This document shows positions 1-12,500 of a stretch of DNA of 64,000 nucleotides, one piece after another. A model generated the notes under the pieces. It worked only from the letters and a program-made list of their open reading frames with translations. It searched no databases and was not told the DNA's origin. Numbering within the stretch: position 1 is the stretch's first letter; every line of letters starts with the position of its first letter. The position numbers and the translations under genes are program-made. Source of the stretch: Trebouxia sp. TZW2008 (Eukaryota; Chlorophyta; Trebouxiophyceae; Trebouxiales; Trebouxiaceae); the NCBI GenBank assembly GCA_002118135.1, contig BDIU01000194.1, positions 186,001 to 250,000 of the forward strand, given 5' to 3'.

Positions 1-921
1 ATTGGCAGCACAGGCTAGCTTGTTCATGATGGCCATGCAGGAGGCAGTAGAAGTTGCCTGGGTAGTATTGCAAAGGCTTTGGCCGTGCACTGGGCTTGCA
101 ACTGAACACCACCTGCAGCACATAGGAGCCAAATCACACAAAGGCGCAGACAAGGGCTTGTTCCTGGGAGCCATGCAAGAGCAGTAAAATTGGCCCGGGT
201 TGCCTGAATGTCACAAAGCAATTGCACTGGCCGTACCACTTGTTTAAGTTTGAACAGCTCCTGTACACCGCAAGAGTGTGACCACTCTACACCTACCATT
301 GCAGCTGGCTTCAGACGCACAGACCTTCAGCAGCTGTGAAGCTGGCTTGCGGAATCTAGTTTGCCTCACTTGCACAGACCTCACGCAACACTTGACGCAG
401 CAGCCAGATGCAAGATTGTCTGCTTAGTCTGCACTAGGAAAACGTTCACTCAAGCTTGTCACACATGCTGATGTCAGTGACATGGTTTTCACCCATGACA
501 TTATGTCAAAAGCTGGTTTGAAGGCTGGCCGCCTGCTGTCCAACACAAGCAGCAGCTCTGAATGGGCAGTGGCTGCATCTAGCAGGCCACTTTTCAACTG
601 TCCAGTTGAAGAGTTGAAACTTGGTTTCCATGATGCAGCGACTGTCCATTTGACCAGTTGCAGCTGTGTTGCTCATGCTGGCTGAGCATGTCTTCTGTCA
701 AAGCACGAAAGTGTCATCTTCTGACGATGCAGAACAGCAAAAGGCAAGATCCTGCAAAATGATACACGCTTGAAGACAAAATTTCTATCACATTTGATTT
801 GACAAATTAATTTATCTTTCTTGCTTTCCCAGTCAGAAGTCTGGAGTTGCTCGGCAAGTGTGTAAGTTTCTGTAACTGCAGAAAGCAACGCTTTGACTGA
901 ACAGGCAGCTATACAACTCAC
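1..921 (-). other. Helicase intron 29 (incomplete)
   Basis: Begins at GTGAGT after exon 29 and runs off the left edge. No coding match, repeat array or RNA gene is seen. Confidence 0.6.
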
Positions 922-3900
922 TGCTTTCTTGATGCCCAGCCAGTCTGCTAGATCAGCAGCATTTGCAAGTGCTGTTGACAGCCCCAGGAAGCGGATGGGC
1001 AGATCCGTTTGTGCGCTGATGTAGCGCATACGGGACACAATGACCTCCAGGATAGGACCTCTGCAGCACAAATGATATACACTCAGATTGGAACTCAGCT
1101 CAAGTGCACTCTCATCAGCGTAACAACAATGGCAATCATGAGAGCTAATACACAGCATCCACAACGACCTCCAAAAAGGAACCGCTGCAAAGCAAGAGTT
1201 CTTTTGAAGATCGAGGCACTGTAACAGGTGAATGTGGTCAGCCAGTGCAGTGCACAGCCCCAGGAAGCAGATGGGCAGATCTGTCTGTGTGCTGATGTAG
1301 CGCATGCGGGACACAATGACCTCCAGGATAGGACCTCTGCAGCACAAATGATGAACACTCAGATTGGACCTCAGCACAAGTGCACTCTCAACAGCGTAAT
1401 AACAATGGCAATCATGTACAGCACCCTTAATGACCTCCAGGACGCTGCCTCTGCAAAGCAACAGTCCCTTTGAAAAGTAAGGCATGCTAATAGCTGAATG
1501 TGGTGTGCTGACCACGTTGGTATGCAAAACATGCAAACAAAGACAAGCAAAGCAAAAGGTCAGACAGGGCTCCTGAGCTGCTATTAAGAAAGAGAAACAG
1601 CACAGCAAGCTGCCCTCGTTTCTGCCTCAATTAGCAGCTCAAGCAGCTCTGTTGGATCCTGTGCTCTGCGTGTTCACGGAAAATTGTGCAAAATTGTGCA
1701 AGTTTGTGGAGAGAGTTTTCCACAGAAGAGCGTTTTGCTGTGTTCAGGCTCCACAGCCAGCAGCAGTTGTGTCTTCATTAAATAGTAGGCTGCAAGAGCA
1801 AGACAGGCGTCAGCTGCAACCTGTTCTGAGTGTGCTGTGTCTGGAAACAGGGGGCACAATTTCAAAAGAGTTGCTGGGCTGCACACAAGAGGCATAAACA
1901 GCACAGCATGCTGCCCTTGTTTGTGCCCCAACCAGCAGACCAACCAGCTCTGTTGGATCTCGTGCTCTGCTTGTGCACCGGCACTGATGAAAGTTTGTGA
2001 AGAGAGTTTTAACAGAAGAGCTTTCAGCTGAGGTCAGGGGCTTACAGCCAGCAGCAACTGTTTCCACACTGAACATTTGGCTACAACAGCAAAGCAAGCA
2101 TTTGCTGCAACCTGTTCTGAGTGCGCTGTGCCTGGAGAAAAGCAGACCACAATTGAAAAAGAGCTGCTGAACTGAAGGCCAAGGACATTAACAGGTTTGC
2201 ACAGCACGCTGTCCTTGTTGATGCCTCAACCAGCAACTCAGGCAGCTCTCTTGAAACTTTTGCTCTGCTTGTGCACAAGCAGTTATGCAGGTACAAAGAG
2301 GGCTTCAAGGAAAAGCGTTTGGCTGTATTGAGGGCCCTAGAGCCAATGGCAACTGTGTCCATGACATGAGGCTGCCACAGCAAAGCAAGCATTGGCTGCA
2401 ACCTGTTCTGAGTGTGCTGTGTCTGGAGACAGGCAGAGCACAATTTCAAAAGAGTTGCTGGGCTGCACACAAGAGGCATAAACAGCACAGCATGCTGCCC
2501 TTGTTTATGCCTCAACCAGCAGTTCAAGCAGCTCTGTTGAAGATTTTGCTATGCTTGTATGCAGAGACTTATGCAACTTATGCAGAGTGGTCCAATGAAC
2601 AACTGTGAGCTGAAGTCAGGGCCCTAACACCAACCGCAACTATGCTCACAATGAACATTAGGCTGCAAGAGCAAGGCAAGCATGTGCTGCAACCTATTCT
2701 CAGTGTGCTGTGTTTGGAGACAGGCAGAGCACAATTTCAATGGCTGCTGAGCTGAAGGGCTAGCGCTATCAACAGTTTTGCACGCTGTCCTTGTTGATGC
2801 CTTGACCAGCAGCTCAGGCAGCGCTCTTGAAACTTTTGCTCTTGCTTGTGCACAGACAGTCATGCAAGTTGTGCAGAGTGGTTCAAGGAAAAGCTTCTAT
2901 TGTTTTCAGGCCTCAAAGCCAAAAACGACTGTGTCTGTGTTGACCATCAGTCTGTACCAGCAAGATGAGCATTGGCTGCAACCTGTTGTGAGTGTACTAT
3001 GTCTGGAGACAAGCAAAGCACAATCTCAAAGGAGCTGTTGACCTGCACGACGGAGGCAACAACAGGTCTGTACAGCACGCCGCCCTTGCCGACGCCTCAA
3101 GAGCAGCTCAAGCAGCTCTCTTGAACTTTTGCTCTGCTTGGGCACAGACACTGATGCAGGTTGTGATGAGTGGTTCGCGGCAATAGCTTTCAGCTGTGGT
3201 CAAGGTCTTCTAGCCAGCAGCAACTGTTTCCAGAACTGAACATTTGGCTACAACAGCAAGGCAAGCATTTGCTGCAACCTGTTCTGAGTGCGCTGTGCCT
3301 GGAGAAAAGCAGAGCACAATTACAAAAGAGCTGTTGGACAGAAGGCCACAGCACAGCAAGCTGCCCTTGTTCACGCCTCAATCAGCAGCTCAAGCAGCTC
3401 TGTTGGAATTGTTGCTCTGCTTGTGCACAGACACTGATGCAAGTTGTGATAAGTGGTTCGTGGCAAGAGCTCTCAGCAGTGTTCAGGCCTCATAGCCAAA
3501 AGCAATTGTATCCACATTGAGCGTTTGGCTGTAAGAGCAAGGCAAGCATTGGCTACAACCTGTTCTGGGTGTGCTATGTCTGGGGAAAAGCAGAGCACAA
3601 TTACAAAAAAGCTGTTAAAAGAAGGCCAGGAACGTAAACAGCACACCAAGCTGCCCTTGTATATGCCTCAACCAGCAGCTCAATCAGCCCTCTCGGATCT
3701 TGCACTCTGCTTGTGCACAGGTATTTATTCAAGTCTGTCAAGAGATGTTCAAAAAAAGCCTTCAGCTTTGCTCAGGTTCCAAAGGCAAAAGCAACTGGGT
3801 CCATACTGGGCTTTAGGCAAGGCAAGCATTGGCTGCAATCTGTTTTGAGTGTGCTATGTCCGGAGACAAGCAGAGCACAATCCAGAGGAGCTGCTGAACT

Positions 3901-6900
3901 GAAGGCCAGGGGCATAAACAGGTTTGCGCAGCAAGCTGCCCTTGTTTATGCTTCGACCAGCAGCTCAAGCAGTGATCTTGAGACTTTTGCTCTGCTTGTG
4001 CACAGGCAGTTATGATAGTTTGCGAAGAGAGGTTCAAGGAAAAAGCTGATTTCAGCTGTAGTCAGGTCTCAAAGCCAACAGCAACTGTGTCTACATTGAA
4101 GTTTTGTCTCAAACAGCAAGACGGGCATTGGCTGCAACCTGTTCTGAGTGTACTGTGTCTGGACACAGGCAGAGCACAGTTTTGTAAGAGCTGCTGAATT
4201 GCAGAAACAGCACGGCAAGCTGCCCTTCTTCATGCCTCCACCAGCAGTTCAAGCAGCTTTTTTGAAACTTTTGCTCTGCTTGTGTGCAGCTACTGACACA
4301 AGTTGCAAAAAGTGGTCCAATGGAAAGCTTGCAGCTGTACTCAGGCCTCAGTGCCAAATGTGTCTACATCAAACAGTAGACTGCAACAACAAGGCAAACA
4401 TTGGCTAAAACCTGTTTGAGAGCGTGCTCTGCTTGTGCACTGACAGTCGCGCAAGTTGTGCATGTGAGCTTTGAGCTGTAGTCAGGGCTCTACAGCCAGC
4501 CAGCTAGCTGTGTTAACATCAAACAGTGTGCTGCAGCAGCAAGGCAAGCATTTCTGCAACCTGTTGTGGGCGTGCCATGTCTGGAGACAGGCACAGCACA
4601 GGTTAGAAAGAGCTGCTGAGCTGAAGACCAGATGAATTGACGGATTTGCACAGCAAGATGCCCTTGTTGATGCCTGAACCAGCAGCTCAAGCAGCTCTGT
4701 TGAATCTTGTGCTCTGCTTGTGCACAGACACTGATGCAAGTTGTGAGGAGTGATGCATCAAAAGAGATTTCAGCTGGTGTCAGGGCTCAGCAGCCGGTGG
4801 CATTGATGTCACCAGAAGGCTGCATTCCCGAGGCAAACATTGGCTGCAACCTTTTGGGAATGTGGCATGTTGGGGGCAGATTGCAGTCTACAGATATTAA
4901 GCTGGTTATGTGTGCTCTCATTGGTAACCTAGCTTCGCTGAAGCGCAACAAGCACTCACTACAGAGTCAAGTAACGCAAAGCTGTTGATTGCTCCAGTAC
5001 GTACCTATATGGTCCTGCTGAGCCTGTCTGGCATGCGTCTTGAATGCATGCATGACTGGAAAGACATGTCAGAATGTGCTGGGCTGCTTAGTCTTACAAC
5101 ATGGTAATGGACCTAGCATCACCGCAAGTGTTGCCAGGTCCATGATTGTATTGAACAACTCAGCAGCCTGGCAGATTGTTGGACGCTTGCACCCTGGGTG
5201 TTCGCAAGTCATGCTGGATAATGGTGCTTTTGCTAGAGCCAGGTCAAGTAAGGCGGCTGTGCCAACTTACGCAGGCTGCAGACAAGTCACAACATGCCAG
5301 GCTGCTGAATCGTACAATATGGTCATGAGCCTAGCATAAACCCAAGCGTTGCCAGGCCCCTGAGCATATGAAATGATTCAGCAGCCTAGCAGGTTGTTGG
5401 ATGCTTAAAGGCAACACGGTGTGGTAAAAGCAAGTGACATTTTCAGCGAGCCACGTGTTGCTGTGGCACAGCTCGTGTGAATAGTTGACATGCTTGCAGG
5501 CTGCTGCATAATTCCAAAAGCACCACTTCCAGCATAAGCACTGTTATTGCTGAGTGACCGCAAGTCATGCTGGATCAATGATGGCCTTTGAACAATCTGA
5601 AAGCTTGACAGATCCAGGTGCTTGCAAACAGCATGGTCTCATGACAGCAGGTCAGATCCTCAGCAAGTTGTGGTTGCTGCCACACAAACCTTGTAAGCAT
5701 CTCAAATCCTTGCAGCTTGCTGCATCAATCCCAAAGCACCATTCCACCACCAGACTTGGCGGTGACGTTGGGTGCCCACAAAGCATGCGGGATGACTGGC
5801 GGCCTTTTGAATGATTGAAAGGCTCGGCAGTTTTCATATGATTGCAAGCAGCACAGTGTGAGTATGACAAGTCAGATCTTGCCCAAATCACACTGCCAGC
5901 AAGTCATGTACGCAAACACAAGTCATGCTTTGTGTTGCGTACCTGTCAGCACCCAACAGCTGGATCTCATCAACCAGCAAGAGGCACACTTTCTGGACAA
6001 AGATTTGGTTCTGCCAGTTACAAGATGCCAGCAGCACAGCGTGTTGACAGCAGGTCACATTCACAGAAAACCATGGTGCTGCCACATACCTGTCAGCACC
6101 CAGCAGGTGGATCTCATCAATCACCAGAAGGCACACTTTCTGGACGTAGGTCCGATTCTGCCAGTTACGAGAGATGCCATCCCACTTCTCAGGGGTGCAG
6201 ATGATGATGTCGGCTGATAGCAGAGCTCTCAGGTCTGGCGTGTAGTCTCCCGTCAACTCCACCATTTTTTTCCCTAGCCGTGCACACAGGCCTTTGCCCC
6301 AGTCATTCATACGCTCCCGCACCAGCGCCTGCGAACCAACAGTCACATGTTGAAAGCATTGTATCTTGCAATGATGATGATGCTGTTCATATTGGCTGAC
6401 AGCAGTGCTCTTAGGTCTGGCGGGTAGTCGCCTGTTAGCTCCACCGTGGTCTTGCCAAGCCGTGCACACAGGCCCTTGCCCCAGGCATTCATACGCTCCC
6501 GCACCAGAGCCTGCAAACCAAATGTCAAATGATGACAGCTTTGTATCTTGCAATGATGATGATGCTGTTCATATTGGCTGACAGCAGTGCTCTCAGGTCT
6601 GGCGTGTAGCATCTAGCGTCTGGCATCAATTCCAGAAGCTTTTTTCTCTAGCTGGGCACACAGGCCTGTGCCCCAATCGCTGATACGCTCTTGCATCAAG
6701 CCAGCAGACAGCCACCCAGCTGAAAGAACGCAGTTTGTGTCTTTTGAATGACATGATGTACTTCCACACTGTTCTGGCATGAGCATGCTATGACGTGACG
6801 CCCGAGCCTATGGGATCGATCTGATTTGATCCATATCCTGCATGTGATGCTCTTTCAAATTTATTCAAGCAGATCAGCACCTGCGGGATATGCAACCAAA

Positions 6901-7052
6901 TAAGCGCTTCATTCCTTTTAATAGAAGCGCTTGTCACCATCCCAAGGCAAGGTCAAAGAGCCAAGATCATCAGGTCATTATGCAGGTCGCAGACGGCTGC
7001 TGCTGTTCAGGACTGACAGTGCGTGAAGACAGCCAACATAGGGTGGCAGCAG

Positions 7053-7084
<32 letters not shown>

Positions 7085-9574
7085 CTGGAACAGCACAAGG
7101 TAACACAGCTACACAGCTACAAGCAAATCACCTCTGCATGCAACCTGTAGGGCACCAGATGACTGCATACCTTCAAGGGGGCAATGTAGATGATCTTCTG
7201 GCCAGGATAGTGGTTGAAAACGCGCAGCATGGCCAACTCAGCACTGATGGTTTTGCCTGACCCTGTCGGAGCGCCAAGCAGGACATTCTCATCTGTGTTG
7301 TACAGTGTATGAAAAGCCTGCACCACGCACAATCACTTCAAACAAATGTCTTGCAACAGTTGTCCTGCAAGTTTTATCAAATGACATGAGTGCAGTCAAC
7401 ATTGGGTGACAGTCCAGCATACAAGACTAGGTGAGGAGCACGCTGCATATTGACCTATACGAGTGTTTGTGAAGAGCAGAACACATTGCTGGTCAAACTG
7501 TACCTGTGTTTGTAATGGATTGAAGTGAGAGAAGGAGTACATGGCTTGATAGGAGGGGTTGTTGAGAGCCGAGATGGGTAAGGGGTCCAAGTCCAGCAGC
7601 TCAGTGTGAGGTGGGTGCCTCTCTGGTAGGATCAGGTTCTTGAAGGATACAGTCAGGAAGGCTTCTGCCCCAAGCCAGGAATCTGAAATGGCCCTGCATA
7701 CACACAAACACTACTTTCTTGAAAGCTGCAACCGGGAAATCTTCTGCTGAAAGTCAAGAAACTTGAAGTGGCCATGCACACACACAAAATATCTGTTTTG
7801 TGTGTGTGCATGGAAGACATCGCAGCAGATGTCTGAAGGACACAGTCAGGAAGGCTTCTGCTCCTAGCCAGGAATTGGAATGGCCCTACACACATGACAA
7901 ACGGACATTGCAGCTGTGCAAGAGCAAGTTATTGCAGGAGGGTCATGAAGGCTGAATGGGCAGGGGGTCAAGGTCCTATAGCACAGTGTGGGGCGGGTGC
8001 TGCTTATGCAGAATCAGATTCTTGAAAGATAGAGCCAGCAAGGTCACTGGCTCAAGCCAGGAATCTGATCACCACCATACATACATGATGGACAGACACT
8101 TCAGCTGTCCAATAGAGGGCAATGAAGGCTGAACAGCCGCTGATCAGACAGAGCCCAGCTCAAAGAGACAGGACACATTGCTGCAGATAAGAATGTGTGC
8201 TGTGTCTCCTTGATGGGCTTGCAGGTCATAAGCAAGATCTTGCTTCCAGCACATTTCAACAGACGGCAGGCAGCAACTTTGTATTGTCCAATTCTCTTGG
8301 ACAGGCCAATGGCAGAAGCATGCTGCAGCCCTGACTGGCTTTGACTGAACTGCAGCACTTGTTGAGTTCAGCACTTGAGCAGGCAAAGCGCTTGTCATTA
8401 CCAGGAGCCATGTGCACGCATCCTCATTCATTTTCATTTCACACGCATTCTAGGCAGGCTCAACAGGCCCAACTAGGTACGTACAGGCGCAATCAACTGT
8501 CTCCAATCAGTTCTGTCTTGTGCTAATCTGAACCATTTGAACTGACAGTGGAGGGTGGAGAGACTGTTGTACACGGTTGACTGCCAAGTGTCCCTGGGTC
8601 TACCCTTTGCATTTGTGCCTGAGAGCTGTCCAAACATACACTGAAAGGGCAGTCTGTCCTGTGACAAGCGTGCTGTGTGACACAGTCACCTGGGTCTCCT
8701 ATGGGTGACCACTTGATCAAGACTAGGCAGCTTGCAGAGGGACCTGATGCTGTCATTGGTTTGTTTGTCACGCCAGCTAAACCGACAAGGATCTCAGGCA
8801 GTTCATCTGGAAAACTTCAAGGCGATTTATGTGGGTCTTCAAAGCTGGCCACGTCTCACAGCCATACAGCAGCACAGACAGCACGACGCTCTTGAAAATC
8901 AGCACCTTCCTGGCAAGTGTCAAATACTTGCAGGACCACACATGAGCCCTCAAACTATGCCAAGCAGCACTAGCATTGGCAATCCTGTGACTGATCTCAG
9001 TGTCCAGTCTCAGTGCACTACCCAGATCAGACTGTAAGTAGACACTTCTGGCTTTCGCCTGGAAATTTGCCTTAGCATATGCATGACTTGTCCCAGTGCA
9101 TCATAGACAGTTTATAACAGCTTATAACAGGATCAGCAGAGAGATGTTCAGCGCAGCATCATACTGACAGCTCAAATGAGAACTGATCTTTGTAATCCGA
9201 CTGCATTGGTCTTTCTAAGTACAATTTTGATATAAGGACTGCTTTCTTGGCACGGACTGCGTTCTTGGCACAAGGTCTACTTGCTCAACAAATAAATAGC
9301 AATTGCTTATGGGGAGGAGTCCATAAAGCAGAAAGTGAGCGTCGCCTACCTGACATAGTACTGTGGTGGTAGGGGCTCAAAGATAGGTATGGTGAAAGCC
9401 ACTGTATGCGCCGGCTCATGCATCATCTTCTTAGTCAGCAGCCAAGTCTCAGAGTGGTAGATGTGCTCATTTTCAGAGTCCTCCACCCATATGTGCCACC
9501 TCATGCCGTTGCCATGCGCCCTGTCTTTCCATTGAAAGGTTGGCTCAATGTTCAGCTGGACCCTCAGTACCGTC
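922..9574 (-). CDS. ASCC3: Helicase exons 25-29: start of second helicase cassette
   Basis: Exon 25 (9574-9350) encodes the FN3-like part with [18 protein letters not shown] and [16 protein letters not shown]. Exon 26 (7693-7504) encodes DSWLGAEAF and [19 protein letters not shown]. Exon 27 (7317-7171) carries Walker [10 protein letters not shown]. Exon 28 (6328-6090) carries [26 protein letters not shown] and DEIH. Exon 29 (1060-922) carries [11 protein letters not shown] and [20 protein letters not shown] and ends in phase 0 before GTGAGT. The next expected residues (GLFNFRPSVRPVPLE) were looked for between 1 and 921 and not found, so that exon is outside the window. The second cassette keeps Walker A and B. 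Confidence 0.93.
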
Positions 9575-12500
9575 CTGCAATGCACCAGTACAGTTCATGG
9601 CATTGCAAATACTCAATCATGCATGATCTTCTCGGTGAGCAGTCAAATCTTGGAGTGGTAGATGTGCTCATTCTCTGAGGCCTCCACCCATATGTACCAC
9701 CTCTTGCCGTTTCCACACGCCCTGTTGTTGCATTGAAAAGTCAGCTCAATGTTCAGCTGAACCCTTAGCACCGTCCTGCAGGGTGCCATGACAGCCAGCA
9801 GAATGTTGACTTTTCAACACCGCAACTGGGCTTGTTTGCATGACACATTGTAATCATCCACTAGGTGAAATCTTGCCAGCATGCCATGGCCAGCGCATGC
9901 TGATGTGCCCTGCAGTCACACCTCGACTGCAGTGACTTATGTTGTAGCTCTGGAACAGCATGCAGCAGTAGACAATGCCTATGCCAGAGCACCAGAACAG
10001 CACGCAGCAACACTAGATGCCCAGCAAGATCTATGCCTTTGCTTGAGCATGTGCACAGCAGCATAAAGTTGTTCACCTGGTGATAGGTTGTAGTTGGGCT
10101 TCAAGGGACAGTGATGGAAAGGAGTTGAGGCAGTCCTGAACTGTCTTGCCCATTGCTGGGTGGCGCAGAATGCTGCCAATCTCTGACGCTTCCATATCCT
10201 GCGGCAAACTTGAATGTACTCAGCAATATGCCATTTGTCTCTTTGACAAGAACTTGTGTCGCTCCAAAGCCTGCTAACAAACCAGTTTGAGTTGGAGTAC
10301 AGTGGCCCCTGGCAGGGTAACAGTGGCGACAGGTGCAAGCACAGGTTTGCTTTTGGACAGGGGACATACCGTCATGGCTTAGTGAGCGCCACAGCACACA
10401 AAACAGTTGCCTGTCATGGCAATCCTGTCATGGCAATCCATTCCGCTTTGTCACGTAGCATTGCACACTTCATGTTGTGACTTGCTTGTACTGCAAGAGA
10501 ACTCTACTAGGCATGCAAAGATAGCATGCTTCCATGAACAGGTGGTGCTTGTCTTTGCTGGTTTGCAATGCATTCCTATCATGGACAGAGACAAGGCAGC
10601 TGTGGCAATGAGCGCCTTGCCGCCTTTGTCATACGACTCGGAGTTTGTGACCAGCAACTGCCAGCAGCCAGAAGAATCTACCTTGAGTGCTGCATGCAAT
10701 GCCAGTACATACCTAGCTGGGCCTGCTGAGCCTGTCTAGCACACGTTGATAATGAACACGTGAATGAAATAATGAATGAATGAGTGAATGACGCAATGCC
10801 AGCAGGACTTGTGAGATCGAGACGCAGGCAAACTTCTGCTGTGTCTTGCTTCTGAATGATGCTGGACACATGAAGACCTGTCTAAAGCTACAGGTGCTCA
10901 TGGCTAGAAGCATCCATCAGCAAGGCTCAACAAATCTTTGCTTGCATCTTCTTGTCACAACTTGCTTGCAAGCAGCCAGCCGTCAGACACCCGGCGAGAA
11001 CAAAGTCCGCTCAAGCTCAGCAGGAGTCTGTGAGGTGGGTGTAGCCTGGCTACACCCACCTGGAGAGAAACCCACTTCACATGCCCCTGAGCTGGAGTGT
11101 ACCTCGACCGCAGTTGGTTTACAACAGTCAGAGGTGTGCAAGCAAAATGCTCATGAGTTTCTGGTCTGAGGACAGTCTCATAAGGCGTGTGCACAAAGCT
11201 TTGTGGCAGACTTACGCACATGACCTTCAAGCAATCCGTCCAGAGGCCTGTATCCTCAACTTTGAAGAGCAGCTCTTGTCAAGCGGTGTGGAACAGGCAT
11301 GCTCTGAATTCTGTGCTGAGGACAATGCAATAGAAACTGGTGCGTCTGTTTGTTATAGATATACGTGATGAACATCACCTGAAGGCGCTCCCTTCAGAGC
11401 CCTCTGTTTGTTCATTTGAACAACAGCTTTTGAGCCAGCTGTGCAGGTCAAGTTTACATTGACAGACCACTGTATTCAGGGCAATCCAGAAAGGATATGC
11501 GTTTGTGCACTTCACGGGCAGAAGATTGCAATACTCAGGACAAGTCAGTAAAAAATGCACACCTGCAGGCGCTCCATCCAAAGGCCTCTATCCTCCATCT
11601 TGAACAGCAGCTCCTGTGCTAGCAGACCCTCAAACTGGCGCAGAGGATGCTGATGTGGCCACAGCCGCAGCTCAAATGCCTGCACGCCATTAATCACAAT
11701 CATCATCACTTACATACCTGCCAGTGTGGCTCTGTGGTTCTGCCGGGGGCATACAAAAGCAATGAAGCACCTCCCAACAGTACATCGTCGAACACTTCAA
11801 CATTTTTGGATCTCAGGGGTAAAGTGGTAGCATCAGGCAATATCTCTTAATGGTCTGGACTCTAAGCTCAAGTTGTCATTTCAAACCTATCTTTAGCCCA
11901 CGCTAATGAGCTTGCTGGCACTCACCCTTTGGCATCTGGAGAGTCCTGTGAAGAAGCCTTGCTGCGTCAGAAGAAGCTGCTCCAAGCCCAAGATGCTATG
12001 TGATTCTTGAGCTGGCAACAGCTGCTCCTGGTGTAGCAAGCTATCTTCACAGGACTCTCCAGATGCACCTACTGACCATTCTAAGGAATCAGTGTGAGGG
12101 GCAAAACATGCCATTTGCCTGCCCAACAGCACTAAGTTGACGCCACCAGGAGCAGACGTCTCAGAGCGCACATATGCCTCAGTGACATACGTATAAGCAG
12201 TACGCTTATTATTGCAGATATAAGAGCATTCAGCACTGTTTGTATGCTGACATCCTGCCCACAAGCTCATTGCACAACAACATGCAGTCTAGGCTTCAGG
12301 ACTTAGGGTTTCTAGCCTAAAGACAGCGCCCTGGAACGGTGTGTACTTTACACACTAGTGACAGCTTGCAATGCTGTAAGAAGACAAGGGCATTTGTTTA
12401 GAGTGATGCGCACCTTGCACAGAGTGAACGCCAGTTTAGCATGTCACCCATAAGCACTTGAATTGATGGCAGCTGAATCAGCGTACACACCTTACAAAGG

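Noticed and set aside
673..1608. A 311-codon minus-strand open frame that could be called as a single-exon gene
   Set aside because: It is real helicase exon 29 (1060-922) plus its upstream echo and intron; only the 139-base exon is supported as regular coding sequence.
1650..4870. CRISPR array or clustered regulatory array
   Set aside because: Units are about 290 bases, diverged throughout and intronic in a eukaryotic gene; there are no short identical repeats with unique spacers.
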